Origin: Brienomyrus brachyistius
Taxonomy: Eukaryota > Chordata > Actinopteri > Osteoglossiformes > Mormyridae
Direction: 5' to 3'
NCBI RefSeq assembly: GCF_023856365.1
Contig: NC_064536.1
Span: 35,084,776 to 35,148,775, forward strand
Length of the DNA stretch: 64,000 nucleotides
Position 1 is the first letter of the stretch; each line of letters begins with the position of its first letter. Below the pieces are notes generated by a model, which was not told where the DNA came from, ran no database searches, and saw only the letters and a list, made by a program, of their open reading frames with translations. Of this stretch, positions 49,197 to 60,320 are shown one piece after another. The position numbers and the translations under genes were made by a program.

Positions 49197-52117
49197 GGCT
49201 GCTGGTGACCCGGCGAATGTAGCGCAGCTGCTCATGTGCCGGCTGTAAGCGGCACACTCCCAACCTGCCCGTGGGACCTCCGCCCGGCGCCACGGCAGGT
49301 TCTCATAGGTGTGTCTGTCGCCATGTGACCCGGCTGCACCCACGCAGCGCTCGTCCTGTTTATACAACGTGGGAAAATGTGCTTTACTTGTCACTCCCCT
49401 TGTTTTTCCACGGTCGCGCAATAATTGAACAAAACCGACCAAACGTCAATCAATTCCCTAGGCAAACATCACTGTTTGCTGTGGGGGGAACGAGATACAC
49501 CTGTGGCCGGCTTTAATGGAGCCTGGGGCAGGTGAGCGGGGGAATCTGCAGCTACTTATCTTCACGGATGGAGTCCCGCTGCTGTCGAGGCACTAATAAA
49601 TTAACCCGATGCCCTGAAGAGAAGCGTGGAGTCGCAGCTTTACGAGGGGGGATCCTACAAGACATTGCATTCAATCTTCAGCCTGCATTTAAACGTCGTA
49701 CCGCTATGGCACCATCGGGTGGGGACTCACAGGCCTCGGCAGAACGCACGCATTGAGGTCGCTGTGTTGGATGTGGAGACAGGTGTTGTCCTGGAGACCC
49801 GGGAGTATCTGAATCTCTGATCCGAGTGGGATCAAAGATCAAGTCAGCGATAGCTACCCCGCTGACGTTTGCACAGCTCTTTTGGAGTAATTGTACATTT
49901 TTGAAATTTGCACCCATTAAAATGGCTCATTTAACTCCATTTAACAAATCTGCTTAAATGACAGTGACACACATGGAAGTGTTTTTCTCCAGGAGCGTTA
50001 AAATGTTAAAAGAAACTACTTATGTAACTAATAATAAATCATACGTGTAAATTAGCACAATCTATAGTAGGCTAAATGTAAGTATAATGCCGCGCCTTCG
50101 CCAAGATGCACCACTTTGTCTGCACGGCATTAGACAGCTGTTATGTTAAACCATGGGGTAATATCACAGGCAAATAATCAGCAGACAAACACGGGTACGC
50201 TGCACAAACATTTCCCGGTTACTTAGAATAATTTATCATTCAAACCATGTGTGAGAAGCAGCGCCCACACCATACGTGCATGCAAGTGACATACGAGGGT
50301 ATACGAAGTGAAGCCGTCTAATGCGGGACTGTTAGGGTGTTTATTATGGCAATATGGTTATAGAAAGATGGTACTAGGATTTTGCTGTAACGCACACACA
50401 TTTGATATTTGCTAACCCGGGTGTTTTATGACTCGCTAAAAGAAACTAACTTTATGAGACATTAAAATTGTATCATAAACCAGTTTAAACCGAACCATTT
50501 TCATGCATTGGCGCTTAATGGTTTTTATATTTGGTCTTCGTTTTAGAGGGAAGGTAACTGAGTCACAACTTAAGCCATTCCGGCGCCTATGAAGCGTCAA
50601 AGCGATAATGTGGTTTAGGATTAACATATCTGCAGAAATTTGCCTAATGGTTTTAAGTGAATGGAAACGTCACGTTGCTGTGCCGGATCAGAAAGGTTGT
50701 AAAAAATAAAGGCTGACAAATTTAGACTTGGGTTGACTTCAATCAGAGTGCAATAAACCCGCAATGGGAATTATACTGTACCACGTTTACTCGTAAAGAC
50801 AGCTGATCCGCACTTCGCTAGTTATTATGCTGTTATTATGTTATTATGCTGTTATTCGCTAGTTCTTGTTAAGCTTATTATGCTGTAATGCTTGCTTTAA
50901 AATTCACCCATCTTGCGCTCATTATCCACAATGTTAATTAAAACTGCCTTTATTCTACAATACGTTGTTATTTAAATCATAAAAACTATTAATTATTCCC
51001 CGCATGAAACATTTGAAACGACGTATAACTTTTTCCAAAAAAATTGTTTATTTTTGCGGCACATAGTGTTCTGTGAAGCATTTCTCCTGTATATGTCTTG
51101 TAATATTATATACTTCATGGTTGTCACTGGACCACAAACTGATATGTTTGTAAATACCTAAAAACGAGCGTCTCGTCTTCTTTACTGTTCTGTGACAAAC
51201 CAAAACGTTTGCAGAATTATGTTGACTATATATAATATCAATCATTACGTCATTTTTATAAACCTGCGGAGAATTACTAAACGTATCAAACCTGCAAAAC
51301 AGTATTTTTGAGCATTTGTTCGTCTTTAGGAAAACAACTGAATACTCACAGGAGAAACTTCTCTATAGAGGAAAATGTGCAGAGAATAATATGTATCTAA
51401 TTCAACTTCTTTAGTTATAGGTTGTTACTCAAGTTTTACAGCACAAAAAAAATCCAGAAAAAGAAGAGTTCCGTTTGATGTTTCAAAACAGACACTAATT
51501 ATGTTTTCCTCGGTGCTTTTCCCGAAGCCTTCTAACTCTATGTTGTTCGTAAGTTCTACTTTAAGTTGTCTCTTAATGCTCCGACGTGTTTCCCGAAACG
51601 CCCTTATAGTTAGGTATATTTTCCATAAGATAGGTTGGTCTGAGCCTCTCTTAGCTGCCTCGTACCGCTGTTGTCGGCTCATACTGCTCATTTAAAATAA
51701 GACTATCGTCGTTAAGTGTACAGTTTCATAACCAAACATCGCTTAACTAAAAAATAACTCATCCATATGATAAAATGATTTCATGATTACAGTCTTCTTT
51801 AGGTTTCGTCGTTGCGCTCTGAATGCGTAGAGAATTGTCCTTATGCAGTAACGCGTGGATTCATAATTAAAGACAAGGAACTCTCCGTTAATTAAGTATT
51901 TATTTATTAATTGGGAAGGAAGGGGTTCTGTCGGTATAAGGGTGGACCTATTCCCGTTATTTCCGTCGCCCCTGGAATGTACACACCTGTCTAAATGTGC
52001 CACAACTTCAGTTAATTCCCCCCCCCCCCCCAAAAAAAAGCACCTTGGAATAGTCCATAGTAGATAGTACTGAAGCACATAAGACATTAAGACAGAAAAG
52101 CAACTTTTCTTTCAGCT
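49197..52117. other. Gene-free interval upstream of pdx1
   Basis: No exon was recognised. Short frames here are not supported by homology. The interval should contain the pdx1 promoter and any enhancers. Conserved elements cannot be identified from one sequence. Confidence 0.45.
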
Positions 52118-52125
52118 ATTGGGCC

Positions 52126-53214
52126 CAGGGGCGGAGCCAAAGGGGTGGCCCCCAACAGAGCCCTTGCCACCGCCAGTGCCACCCCGCTGGAAATGGCAAA
52201 CATTAAAATATACGAATGAGGAGATCAGGCAAAGATTTGAGCGGAAAACTGCAATTTCCGAGTGCCCCTGAACGCATCCTGACGCAGCAGTACCCTGTGC
52301 CTACTGCTTACTGACATGTCATTGGCTAAAGGCTCTGGCAGTGGCACGCGTTCCTACATGATCCAAAACACACCCGCGGTATTGATAACAACGGGAGTTA
52401 AGCAGATATTTATAACATATTACACTATATTGCCTTCCTAATGACAGGTGGTCACACACTTGCAGTACATAAAAAATAGCATGAAAGCGTTGCGCACTGT
52501 CTGCTCCCCGTCTCGTTTAAATTAGCCACGAGCCATGCTCGTGCTGATATAGATCGTCTTTTAGACAGTGTCTTTGTACGTGCGTATGCTTTAGTGCACA
52601 TGTTGAATTATGCTGTTTTATTAATTTAGGAAAGCTAGCCCTTGCTTGAAGTCTGTGTAGTAAGTGTATATGTGGAGAACCAGTCATTAGTTTTCTATTG
52701 CATGTAAGCAGGCTATTTTAATTTAGTAATAGCTATAGCTACATGAAATAAAATGAAAACTTTTGCAAATACCACCAGGGGATGCAGGTCAGTTCTGGTT
52801 GTATTCAAATATCTTGCTGTTTACAATTTAGATGCAGTTTTATTTGTTTATTTTTTGAGAATTTGTTTTTAGTCCTGTCTGTATTCTGAGCTTTAAATTT
52901 ACACGTGCACTGCTATTGTTTGGTCACTGGTGCAGTTTTACTTCTTGTTTGGTCATGATTTAGTCTAGGTTTATCCAGTTTGAGTTCATGTTTGGTCCTG
53001 GATTAGATTAGGATTTGTCTTTATGATTGGTGTTTATGATTTTGTAAATATTTGTTGTTTTTATTCAACAAACATTTACAAACTCATTGTTTATTATGAG
53101 TGTGTATGAGAAAAATATTTTTTTCCTTCATTTATCATATTTATATGGACCCCTCGAAGAAACCCTTGCTCACCCTTTGGCTCCCCCTTAAATAACAGTT
53201 TAGCTCCACCACTG
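52126..53214. mobile_element. Non-autonomous hAT-type element with perfect 8-bp target duplication
   Basis: The element starts CAGGGGCGGAGCCAAAG and ends with the inverse of CAGTGGTGGAGCTAAA. It is flanked on both sides by ATTGGGCC (52118-52125 and 53215-53222). An 8-bp duplication with CAG-type ends is characteristic of hAT elements. The 1,089-bp interior is AT-rich with no transposase frame. An inner inverted block, CCCTTTGGCTCC near 53174, repeats the terminal motif. Confidence 0.85.
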
Positions 53215-53222
53215 ATTGGGCC

Positions 53223-54494
53223 ATTGAGATGCACACGTATTGGTGCAAGCGGGTGTTTTATAGAACAAATTCAAATAAACGGGTCATACTGCAGTCTGGG
53301 GAGGCGGGTTCGTGAATCCAATCGGCGAAAATCATATTTATGGCTAGATGACACAATTTTGTACTTTTAGGTTCTCGCCACTTCTGATGAACACAGTATT
53401 TTTAGGATGTCTGCGGTGTTACATTTATAAAGAACATCACTTCCTCTCATGCAGCATGAACCATTTGCTGCAAGAAGGGAAAAATCAATTCTCGAGCCAC
53501 TGAAAAAAATTGGGTGTTCTGGTGTTTAATAAGGTCGCACTTAAGAAGCTGTCCCTTAAACGAGCTCTTAAGAGATTCAAACGGGCGTAGGAAAGGAATA
53601 CCTTTTATAAGATACATCTTTAGGGTTTACGTAAGACGGCTGAGTCATCGTCATCGGGAAATGTACCCCACAGCAGTAACCAAAAAAGGAACAACGGCTT
53701 GATTTTATAGATACTACTTTTAAAAGATGTAGTCAATGATTTGTGGACCGCTTATATATTAAGTCATTAAAATCGTTATTTACACAGAAAACCTTTGGTT
53801 CATGAAATAAAAATATAGACTTATTGACTGATTGAAATATAATTTTTACATTTTCAAAGAAAGTGAAATAGGTGCTCTCTGACAAAGCTAATTCTGTATA
53901 TGGCCATTGCCTACTCCGAAGTACAGAGACAGACACAATGGTAACACTGCCATTCTGAGCAGCACCAGACCCGGCCTGGCTCAATGGTCCTGATAACAGA
54001 GGAAGTGTCACAAAGTCTGAGCCACGATAAATCCACCCTTCCAGTGGCGACAGTGTACTGGCTGTGTAAATATGTCCAAGAAAGAGACTAACCCCTGCGG
54101 AATGCTAACGACACTTTAATGGGAATAACCTTGTTGCAGGAGGGCTGCAAACTCCGTGTCATTAATCATACGTTTGGCTCCACACGTCCAGAGCCTGCAG
54201 CTCTGGACAAGATCCTCTCAGTTCATTCAGCTTCACCTGCATGTCCTTCAAGGCAGCTCTGCTCTTCACACTGTGCCTCAGACACACCCCACCCTGCTGC
54301 ATTCTCCTCCACATTCAACCATGGGGAACTTTAAGTGCTGCAAACCCAGCACCGCTGTGTGTACCCGGCCACAAGCCACAGCAGTAGGTACAGGCCAGTC
54401 CTTCATTGAAATGACTTACTTTATGAATTATCATTATAAACAATGAACAGTCCAGTCAACCCTGGCTCATTAAGCATACAGAAGACAAGGAATA
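53223..54494. other. Gene-free interval
   Basis: Nothing recognised beyond AT-rich unique-looking sequence. Small frames lack homology. Confidence 0.4.
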
Positions 54495-54496
54495 TA

Positions 54497-56087
54497 CAGT
54501 GCATCCAGAGAGTATTCACAGCACATCACTTTTTCCATATTTTATGTCACAGCCTTATTCCAAAATGGATTAAATTAATTTTTACCCTCAAAATTCTACA
54601 CACAGCATGCCATAATGACGATGTGAAAATGTTTACTTGAGATTTTTGCAAATTTATTAAAAAATAGAAAAACAGAGAAATCACATGTACATAAGTATTC
54701 ACAGCCTTTGCCGTGAAGCTCAAAATTGAGGTCTGGTGCATCCTGCTACCACTGATCATGCTTGAGATGTTTCTGCAGCTTAACTGGAGTCCACCTGTAG
54801 TAAATTCAGTTGATTGGACATGGTTTGGAAAGGCACACACCTGTCTATATAAGGTCCCACAATTGACAGTGCATGTCAGAGCACAAACCAACCATAAAGT
54901 CAAAGGAATTGTCTGTAGACCTCAGAGACAGAATTGTCTCAAGGCACAAATCTGGGGAAGGTTACAGAAAAAATTCTGCTGCTTTGAAGGTCCCAATGAG
55001 CAGAGTGGCCTCCATCATCCCATCCGTAAGTGGAAGAAGGTCGAAACCACCAGGACTCTTCCTAAATCAGGCTGGCCAATCAGAGCGATCAGGGGAGAAG
55101 GGCCTTAGTCAGGGAGGTGACCAAGAACCCGATGGTCACTCTGTCAGAGCTGCAGAGGTCCTCTGTGGAGAAAGGAGAACCTTCCAGATGGACAACCATC
55201 TCTGCAGCAATCCACCAATCAAGCCTGTATGGTAGAGTGGCCAGATGGAAGCCACTCCTTAGCAAGAGGCACATGGCAGCCCACCTGGAGTTTGCCAAAA
55301 GGCACCTGAAGGACCCTCAGACCATGAGAAACAAAAGTCTCTGGTCTGATGAGACAGAGATTGAACTCTTTGGTGTGAATGCCAGGCTTCACGTTTGGAG
55401 GAAACCAGGCACCGCTCATCACCAGGCCAATACCATCTGTACAGTGAAGCATGGTGGTGGCAGCATCATGCTGTGGGAATGTTTTCCAGGGAGACTAGTC
55501 AGGATAAAGGGAAAGATGACTGCAGTAATGTACAGAGACTTCCTGCTCCAGAGTGGTCTCAACCTCAGACTGGGGCGACGGTTCATCTTTCAGCAGGACA
55601 ATGACCCTAAGCACACAGCCAAGATATCAAAGGTGCGGCTTCAGGACAACTCTGTGAATGTCCTTGAGTGGCCCAACCAGAGCCCAGACTTGAATCTGAT
55701 TGTACATCTCTGGAGAGATCTTAAAATGGCTGTACACCAACGCTTCCCATCCAACCTGATGGAGCTTGAGAGGTCATGCAAAGAGGAATGGGAGAAACCG
55801 CCCAAGGATAGGCGGCCAAGCTCGTGGCATCATATTCAAAAAGACTTGAGGCTGTAATTGCTGCCAAAGGTGTATCAACAAAGTATTGTACTTATGTACA
55901 ATTGATTTCTCAGTTTTTTTTTTTTTTTTTTTTTTATAAATTTGCAAAAATCTCAAACCTTTTTCACATTATGGGGTGTTGTGTGTAGAATTTTGAGGAG
56001 AAATTAATTTAATCCATTTTGGAATAAGGTTATAACATAAAAAATGTGGAAAAAGTGATGCGCTGTGAATACTTTCCAGATGCACTG
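54497..56087 (+). mobile_element. Full-length Tc1-like transposon with dead transposase
   Basis: Both ends are intact: CAGTGCATCCAGAGAG at 54497 and, inverted, CAGTGCATCTGGAAAG at 56087. TA duplications lie at 54495-54496 and 56088-56089. The inverted repeats extend inward for roughly 200 bp, with a second GTATTCACAGCC-type motif near 54700, as in the IR/DR arrangement of fish Tc1 elements. Length is 1,591 bp. The transposase inside is broken (separate entry). A T-run near 55915 interrupts the right repeat. Confidence 0.92.
54873..55857 (+). pseudogene. Tc1-like transposase pseudogene
   Basis: The N-terminal helix-turn-helix part (KELSVDLRDRIVSRHKSGEG) lies in the frame starting at 54873, and the rest in the frame from 55117, so a frameshift separates them. 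The catalytic DDE core shows WSDETEIE (first Asp) and QQDNDPKHTA (second Asp). The position of the third acidic residue, usually Glu before HLW, is Val here (LNLIVHLW). The enzyme could not cleave DNA even with its frame intact. It ends near 55857 at a TAA. Confidence 0.9.
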
Positions 56088-56149
56088 TAATTATGGGCAC
56101 CACAGGACCCAAGATCATACAAAATAAATCATAAATAATAATAAAAACC

Positions 56150-57090
56150 TAAACCTATACAGCTGTACCTCTGAGCTCACAGTAATACTGAGCTCTTCCC
56201 TAGATGGGAGACAGTCCAGCTGTACCTCTGAGCTCACAGTAATACTGAGCTCTTCCCTAGATGGGAGACAGTCCAGCTGTACCTCTGAGCACACAGTCAC
56301 ACTGAGCTCTTCCCTAGATGGGAGACAGTCCAGCTGTACATCTAAACCCACAGTCACACTGAGTTCTTCCCTAGATGGGAGAGTTCAGCTGTACAACTAA
56401 GCTCAGTCACACTGAGCTCTTCCCTAGATGGGAGACAGTCCAGCTGTACCCCTGAGCTCACAGTAATAGTGAGCTCTTCCCTAGATGGGAGACAGTCCAG
56501 CTGTACCCCTGAGCTCACAGTAATAGTGAGCTCTTCCCTAGATGGGAGACAGTCCAGCTGTACATCTAAACTCACAGTCACACTGAGCTCTTCCCTAAAT
56601 GGGAGACAGTCCAGCTCTACTCCTGAGCTCACAGTCACACTGAGCTCTTCCCTGGATGGGAGACAGTCCAGCTGTACCCCTGAGCTCACAGTAATACTGC
56701 GCTATTCCCTAGATGGGAGACAGTCCAGCTGTACCCCTGAGCTCACAGTAATACTGCGCTATTCCCTAGATGGGAGACAGTCCAGCTGTACATCTAAACT
56801 CACAGTCACACTGAGCTCTTCCCTAAATGGGAGACAGTCCAGCTGTACCTCTGAGCTCACAGTCACACTGAGCTCTTCCCTAGATGGGAGTCAGTCCAGC
56901 TGTACATCTAAGCTCACAGTCACACTGAGCTCTTCCCTAGATAGGAGACAGTCCAGCTGTACCTCTAACCTCAGTCACACTGCGTTGTTACCTAGATGGG
57001 AGACACTTCAGCTTAGCACACAGTCACACTGCACTCTTCCATGGATGGGAGACAGTCCAGCTGTACCGCTGAGCCGACAGTCACACTAAA
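56150..57090. repeat. Minisatellite, 57-bp unit, about 16 copies
   Basis: The unit (gagctcttccctagatggga, then gacagtccagctgta) recurs with small variations. As 57 is 19 codons, long frames open on both strands, with period-19 peptides. It lies just beyond the polr1d stop codon, on its 3' side. The frames are artefacts. Confidence 0.93.
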
Positions 57091-57230
57091 TTCTCCAGTA
57101 GACTTCTGCACAATCACACCTCAAAATCCTTATTTCTCCTCTTTATCCAAGAAGCTTAAAAATATGTTTTTTATTAAAACATTTCAAGGTTGTGGGTTCA
57201 AAATACTATACAGCTATAATGAAGCAAAAA

Positions 57231-57271
<41 letters not shown>
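57231..57271. repeat. (CA)n microsatellite
   Basis: A CA run directly 3' of the polr1d stop codon. Confidence 0.9.
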
Positions 57272-57273
<2 letters not shown>

Positions 57274-57277
57274 GATG

Positions 57278-59144
57278 TTACTCCTGAAGATCAGTACATC
57301 CTTGTGGCCGGGATTTAGGATGGGGGTAACGGGGCTTGGTGGAGTCTAATGGCTTAGGGGTTGGGCTTGACGACTTCAAAGTGGAATTCGAACCCTTAAC
57401 AGGAGAACGTGAGTGCCCCCTGCTGTGCTGCCCAGAGGGAGACCGGCCTCTAGACCTTGAGTGCTGAACTTCTCCGGATCGGAGTGACTTAGACTTCTGC
57501 TCCACCTCCTGTCTTTGACTCCCTGATGGGTCACTGTGTGGTGGCCTCAGGTTCCGGCCCGGCCTGCTGACGGTGCGAAGAGTGTTCAGCAGGAACCTCT
57601 TGTTAGCTCCACGGATGGGGCACCTCATCCTGTGGATGTGGAAGTCACAAGGAGGGAGAGACAGGAAGACAGAAAGAAAGACTGTACCGGTCATTGTATC
57701 AAAAAAGATTTTAATTTACCAACAAGAATAAGAGAATTTAGAAGGCCTGTAAAAATTATCTGGCTGTTGTAGACTACTTGATATTGTGCAAAATTACCTG
57801 CATATTTTATTGTGCAAAATTACCTGCTCTATGAGCTGGGTACTTTACTTGGGGCATCTCAAATGTATAATGGCAAGAAAAATTCTAAAACTTAAATCCA
57901 TATCCAGCAACCCTGGTTTTCTGTACCTTGGAGATGCATTGTGAAGGGTTTGGTCAATATCTGCCTGGTGACCAAACCTAGGTCTGCACAATTAATCAGG
58001 GGAAAAAACCCTCTCGATGCACACCTAAATGCAATCTCATTTCTAAATTTCAACGGTTCGTCTGCAGTATATTACATCAGTTGGATCAAAACAAGTTCTC
58101 GTATTTTTCCCCAGAGAGCCTCAAGGGTCCCAAATTTCTGAATTCTCTTTAAAGGGTGCTTTCCCACCGCATCAGAGGCCTTAATTTTGGTATGGTTGTT
58201 ACCCTAATTGGTTACCCTAACTCAGTGGTTCTCAAACTCGGTCCTCGGGCCCCACTGCCCTGCTTGTTTTCCAGCTATCCCTGCTCTACACAGTGCTGAT
58301 TACCTGGATCAGGTGTGTTCAGTCAATCAGAAGCTGAAAGACAGCTGGGACTTGTGCGTAGGGCAGGGATAGCTGGAAAACAAGCACGGCAGTGGGTCCC
58401 GAGGACCGACATTGAGAATCACTGCCTTTCTGTTGTCAGAAGTTGATATAAGGGTCCTGTATCTATCGTTTTTGGCACAGTCATGTTTTGTTGTGTTTCT
58501 TTTTGCAGCTTAATGAGTGCAGTAAACGTTTAGATTTAAGGAAAAATCGGTACAGAGAATCGTAATCTCAATTATAAGCAGAAGAATCGCGATTCACTGT
58601 TTTTTTTTCCCCAGAATCGTGCAGCACTAGTGGGCACCTATCAGCCTCCAAATAAACGCTAGTCCCTCACCAGCCCGCCGGTCCCATGGTCTGGGCTCGT
58701 ACTCTGCCTCTCCCAGCCTCTTGCAGAAGCTCCTCCACAGCTTGTCTGGAGAGAGACGATCACCAAATAAAAACCACGAAACTCCCGTGTGCCTGCACCG
58801 ATGCATACATCTATGTGATCAGACACACTATGCTGCGTGTGCGAAAGACAAAACTACGCAGACCACTGGCCATTTAAAATCGCAGGCTGCGATTCCCCAC
58901 ACAAAGTGCAATTAAATCACTCCTGACGACGCTTGTTTATTTACAGTCAGGCTACTCTGCAATGCGGTAAGCGACAATTGCGAACTCCTGCTCTGGATCT
59001 GCCCGCTTCCTCTTACCGCCAGCCGGCTTACCGAACCTTCGCTGGCCGGGGATTCATGGCAGCCCCCACGTCATCTCACCACCATTTACTAAACAAATGC
59101 ATTAAAGTAGCTACTAACCTTTCTAGGTCACGTTCGTCTGCCAT
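57278..59144 (-). CDS. polr1d: polr1d, isoform-2-type protein, three exons
   Basis: Exons 59144-59119, 58745-58671 and 57629-57278 join in phase to 150 residues. The start MADERDLER, then AVEELLQEA, RAQTMGPAGWMRCP and NKRFLLNTL, match the human POLR1D isoform 2 protein, which shares only its first exon with the RPAC2 subunit of RNA polymerases I and III. The rest is a basic Ser/Arg-rich tail (residues about 80-150) with RSRGRSPS-type stretches. The function of this isoform is unclear to me. The RPAC2-encoding alternative exon, which in human lies further downstream, is not seen in the window. The gene lies between gtf3a and pdx1 in the same orientation as both, as in human. Confidence 0.85.
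58223..58424. mobile_element. Palindromic MITE, hAT-like, in polr1d intron 2
   Basis: The 202-bp element starts CAGTGGTTCTCAAACTCGG and ends with the inverse (TTGAGAATCACTG). The interior GCTTGTTTTCCAGCTATCC block is also inverted near 58365-58385. No clear 8-bp target duplication was found. Confidence 0.75.
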
Positions 59145-59786
59145 CTCCTTATTTTTCCGTTTCTATTTTTATCTTTTCACAGTAAATACTACAGCGGCTA
59201 CCCAAATCTTCAAGCCATAGGATCCCTCAGGAGTGTCGTTCGTGAGCCGCCTGTGTATTTACTTATACGTAGTTATGTACTTGATGTCTTAATGCAAGAC
59301 ATTTAACATTCAAACTTGCACAGCAGTGGAAAAATGTCGATCTCTAGATAAATTGCTGTTTTCGCTAGGGTGCATGCACAAGATATACGGCGTTTTTAAT
59401 CAGGCAGCGTGAAAGGCGCCACCGAGCGAGTCCTTTTGTGGGCAAAGCCTGCGAGGAACGACATCTCTCAGAAGCCGTGCTGATCGTAGACGTCCAACAT
59501 CTAGGTTCAGGTCTTGATTTAATTTCACGGAAAATACTCTACTGCGCTTGTTATTTACTATACATAGCCATAATACTTTTGTACTGTTTAAAAAAGATAT
59601 ATATCATATGGAATTCACCTGTACGTTGAAATTGTTTTCCCCCATAAAACCGTTTATCTTAATAGCAGATTATGATATTTCTGGTGACGAGGCATTTCTT
59701 TTATATAGTAAACCCGGCCATCATATACAACCTAATGTCATCTGTAAGGAGTGCAAAACGCAGCAAAGTTTTTTTGTCTTAGAGAA

Positions 59787-59982
59787 TGGCTGTCAAATTC
59801 CAGTCATGGAGGGCCTGAACCCTGCTTAGCTCTTTCCCTGTTCCACCATAAATGATTCATCTCATGAGTTGTGTGGTAATGAGAACAAGGCAGTGTAAGG
59901 AATTGAATCAGGTGTTAAATGAGGGGAAATCCAAAATGTGTAAGGTTCCAGCCCTCCAGGACTGGAGTTTGACACCCCTGCC
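59787..59982. mobile_element. MITE-like inverted-repeat element
   Basis: The left end TGTCAAATTCCAGTCATGG, then GAGGGCCTGAACCC, pairs with the right end CCAGCCCTCCAGGACTGG, then AGTTTGACACCCCTG. No coding capacity. Exact boundaries are uncertain. Confidence 0.6.
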
Positions 59983-59988
59983 TTAGAA

Positions 59989-60154
59989 CAGTGTTTCCCA
60001 AGCAAGTCCTCTGGGAACTGTCCACATTTTTGCTCCCTCCCAGCTCCTAACGAATCAAGAACACCAAATACCCGGTACAGGAGCACTGGGAGCTGTGTGG
60101 AAGCTATATTGTGGACTGTCTGATGCTCCCCAAGGACTGGGTTGGGAAACACTG
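59989..60154. mobile_element. Short hAT-like MITE with near-perfect 8-bp target duplication
   Basis: The 166-bp element starts CAGTGTTTCCCAA and ends TTGGGAAACACTG. It is flanked by CCTTAGAA and CCTTAGAG (seven of eight bases match). Confidence 0.8.
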
Positions 60155-60320
60155 CCTTAGAGTGCATTTCAGGGTAGTACTGTCACACATTAAGCCATAG
60201 AGAGGTATCTCCTAACCCCAGCCCAGCACAGCCAAAAAGGACACAACCATCAATGCAGCAGTGACTTTTATTTTACATGTGCTTTACATGGAAGAAAAAA
60301 AAAAAACCACCACCCCCAAA

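Noticed and set aside
51425..51691. 88-codon minus-strand frame upstream of pdx1
   Set aside because: No recognisable domain, no splice context and AT-rich surroundings. Treated as chance.
56115..57089. Frames with 19-residue repeats on both strands
   Set aside because: Product of the 57-bp minisatellite. No start context, splice or homology supports a gene.
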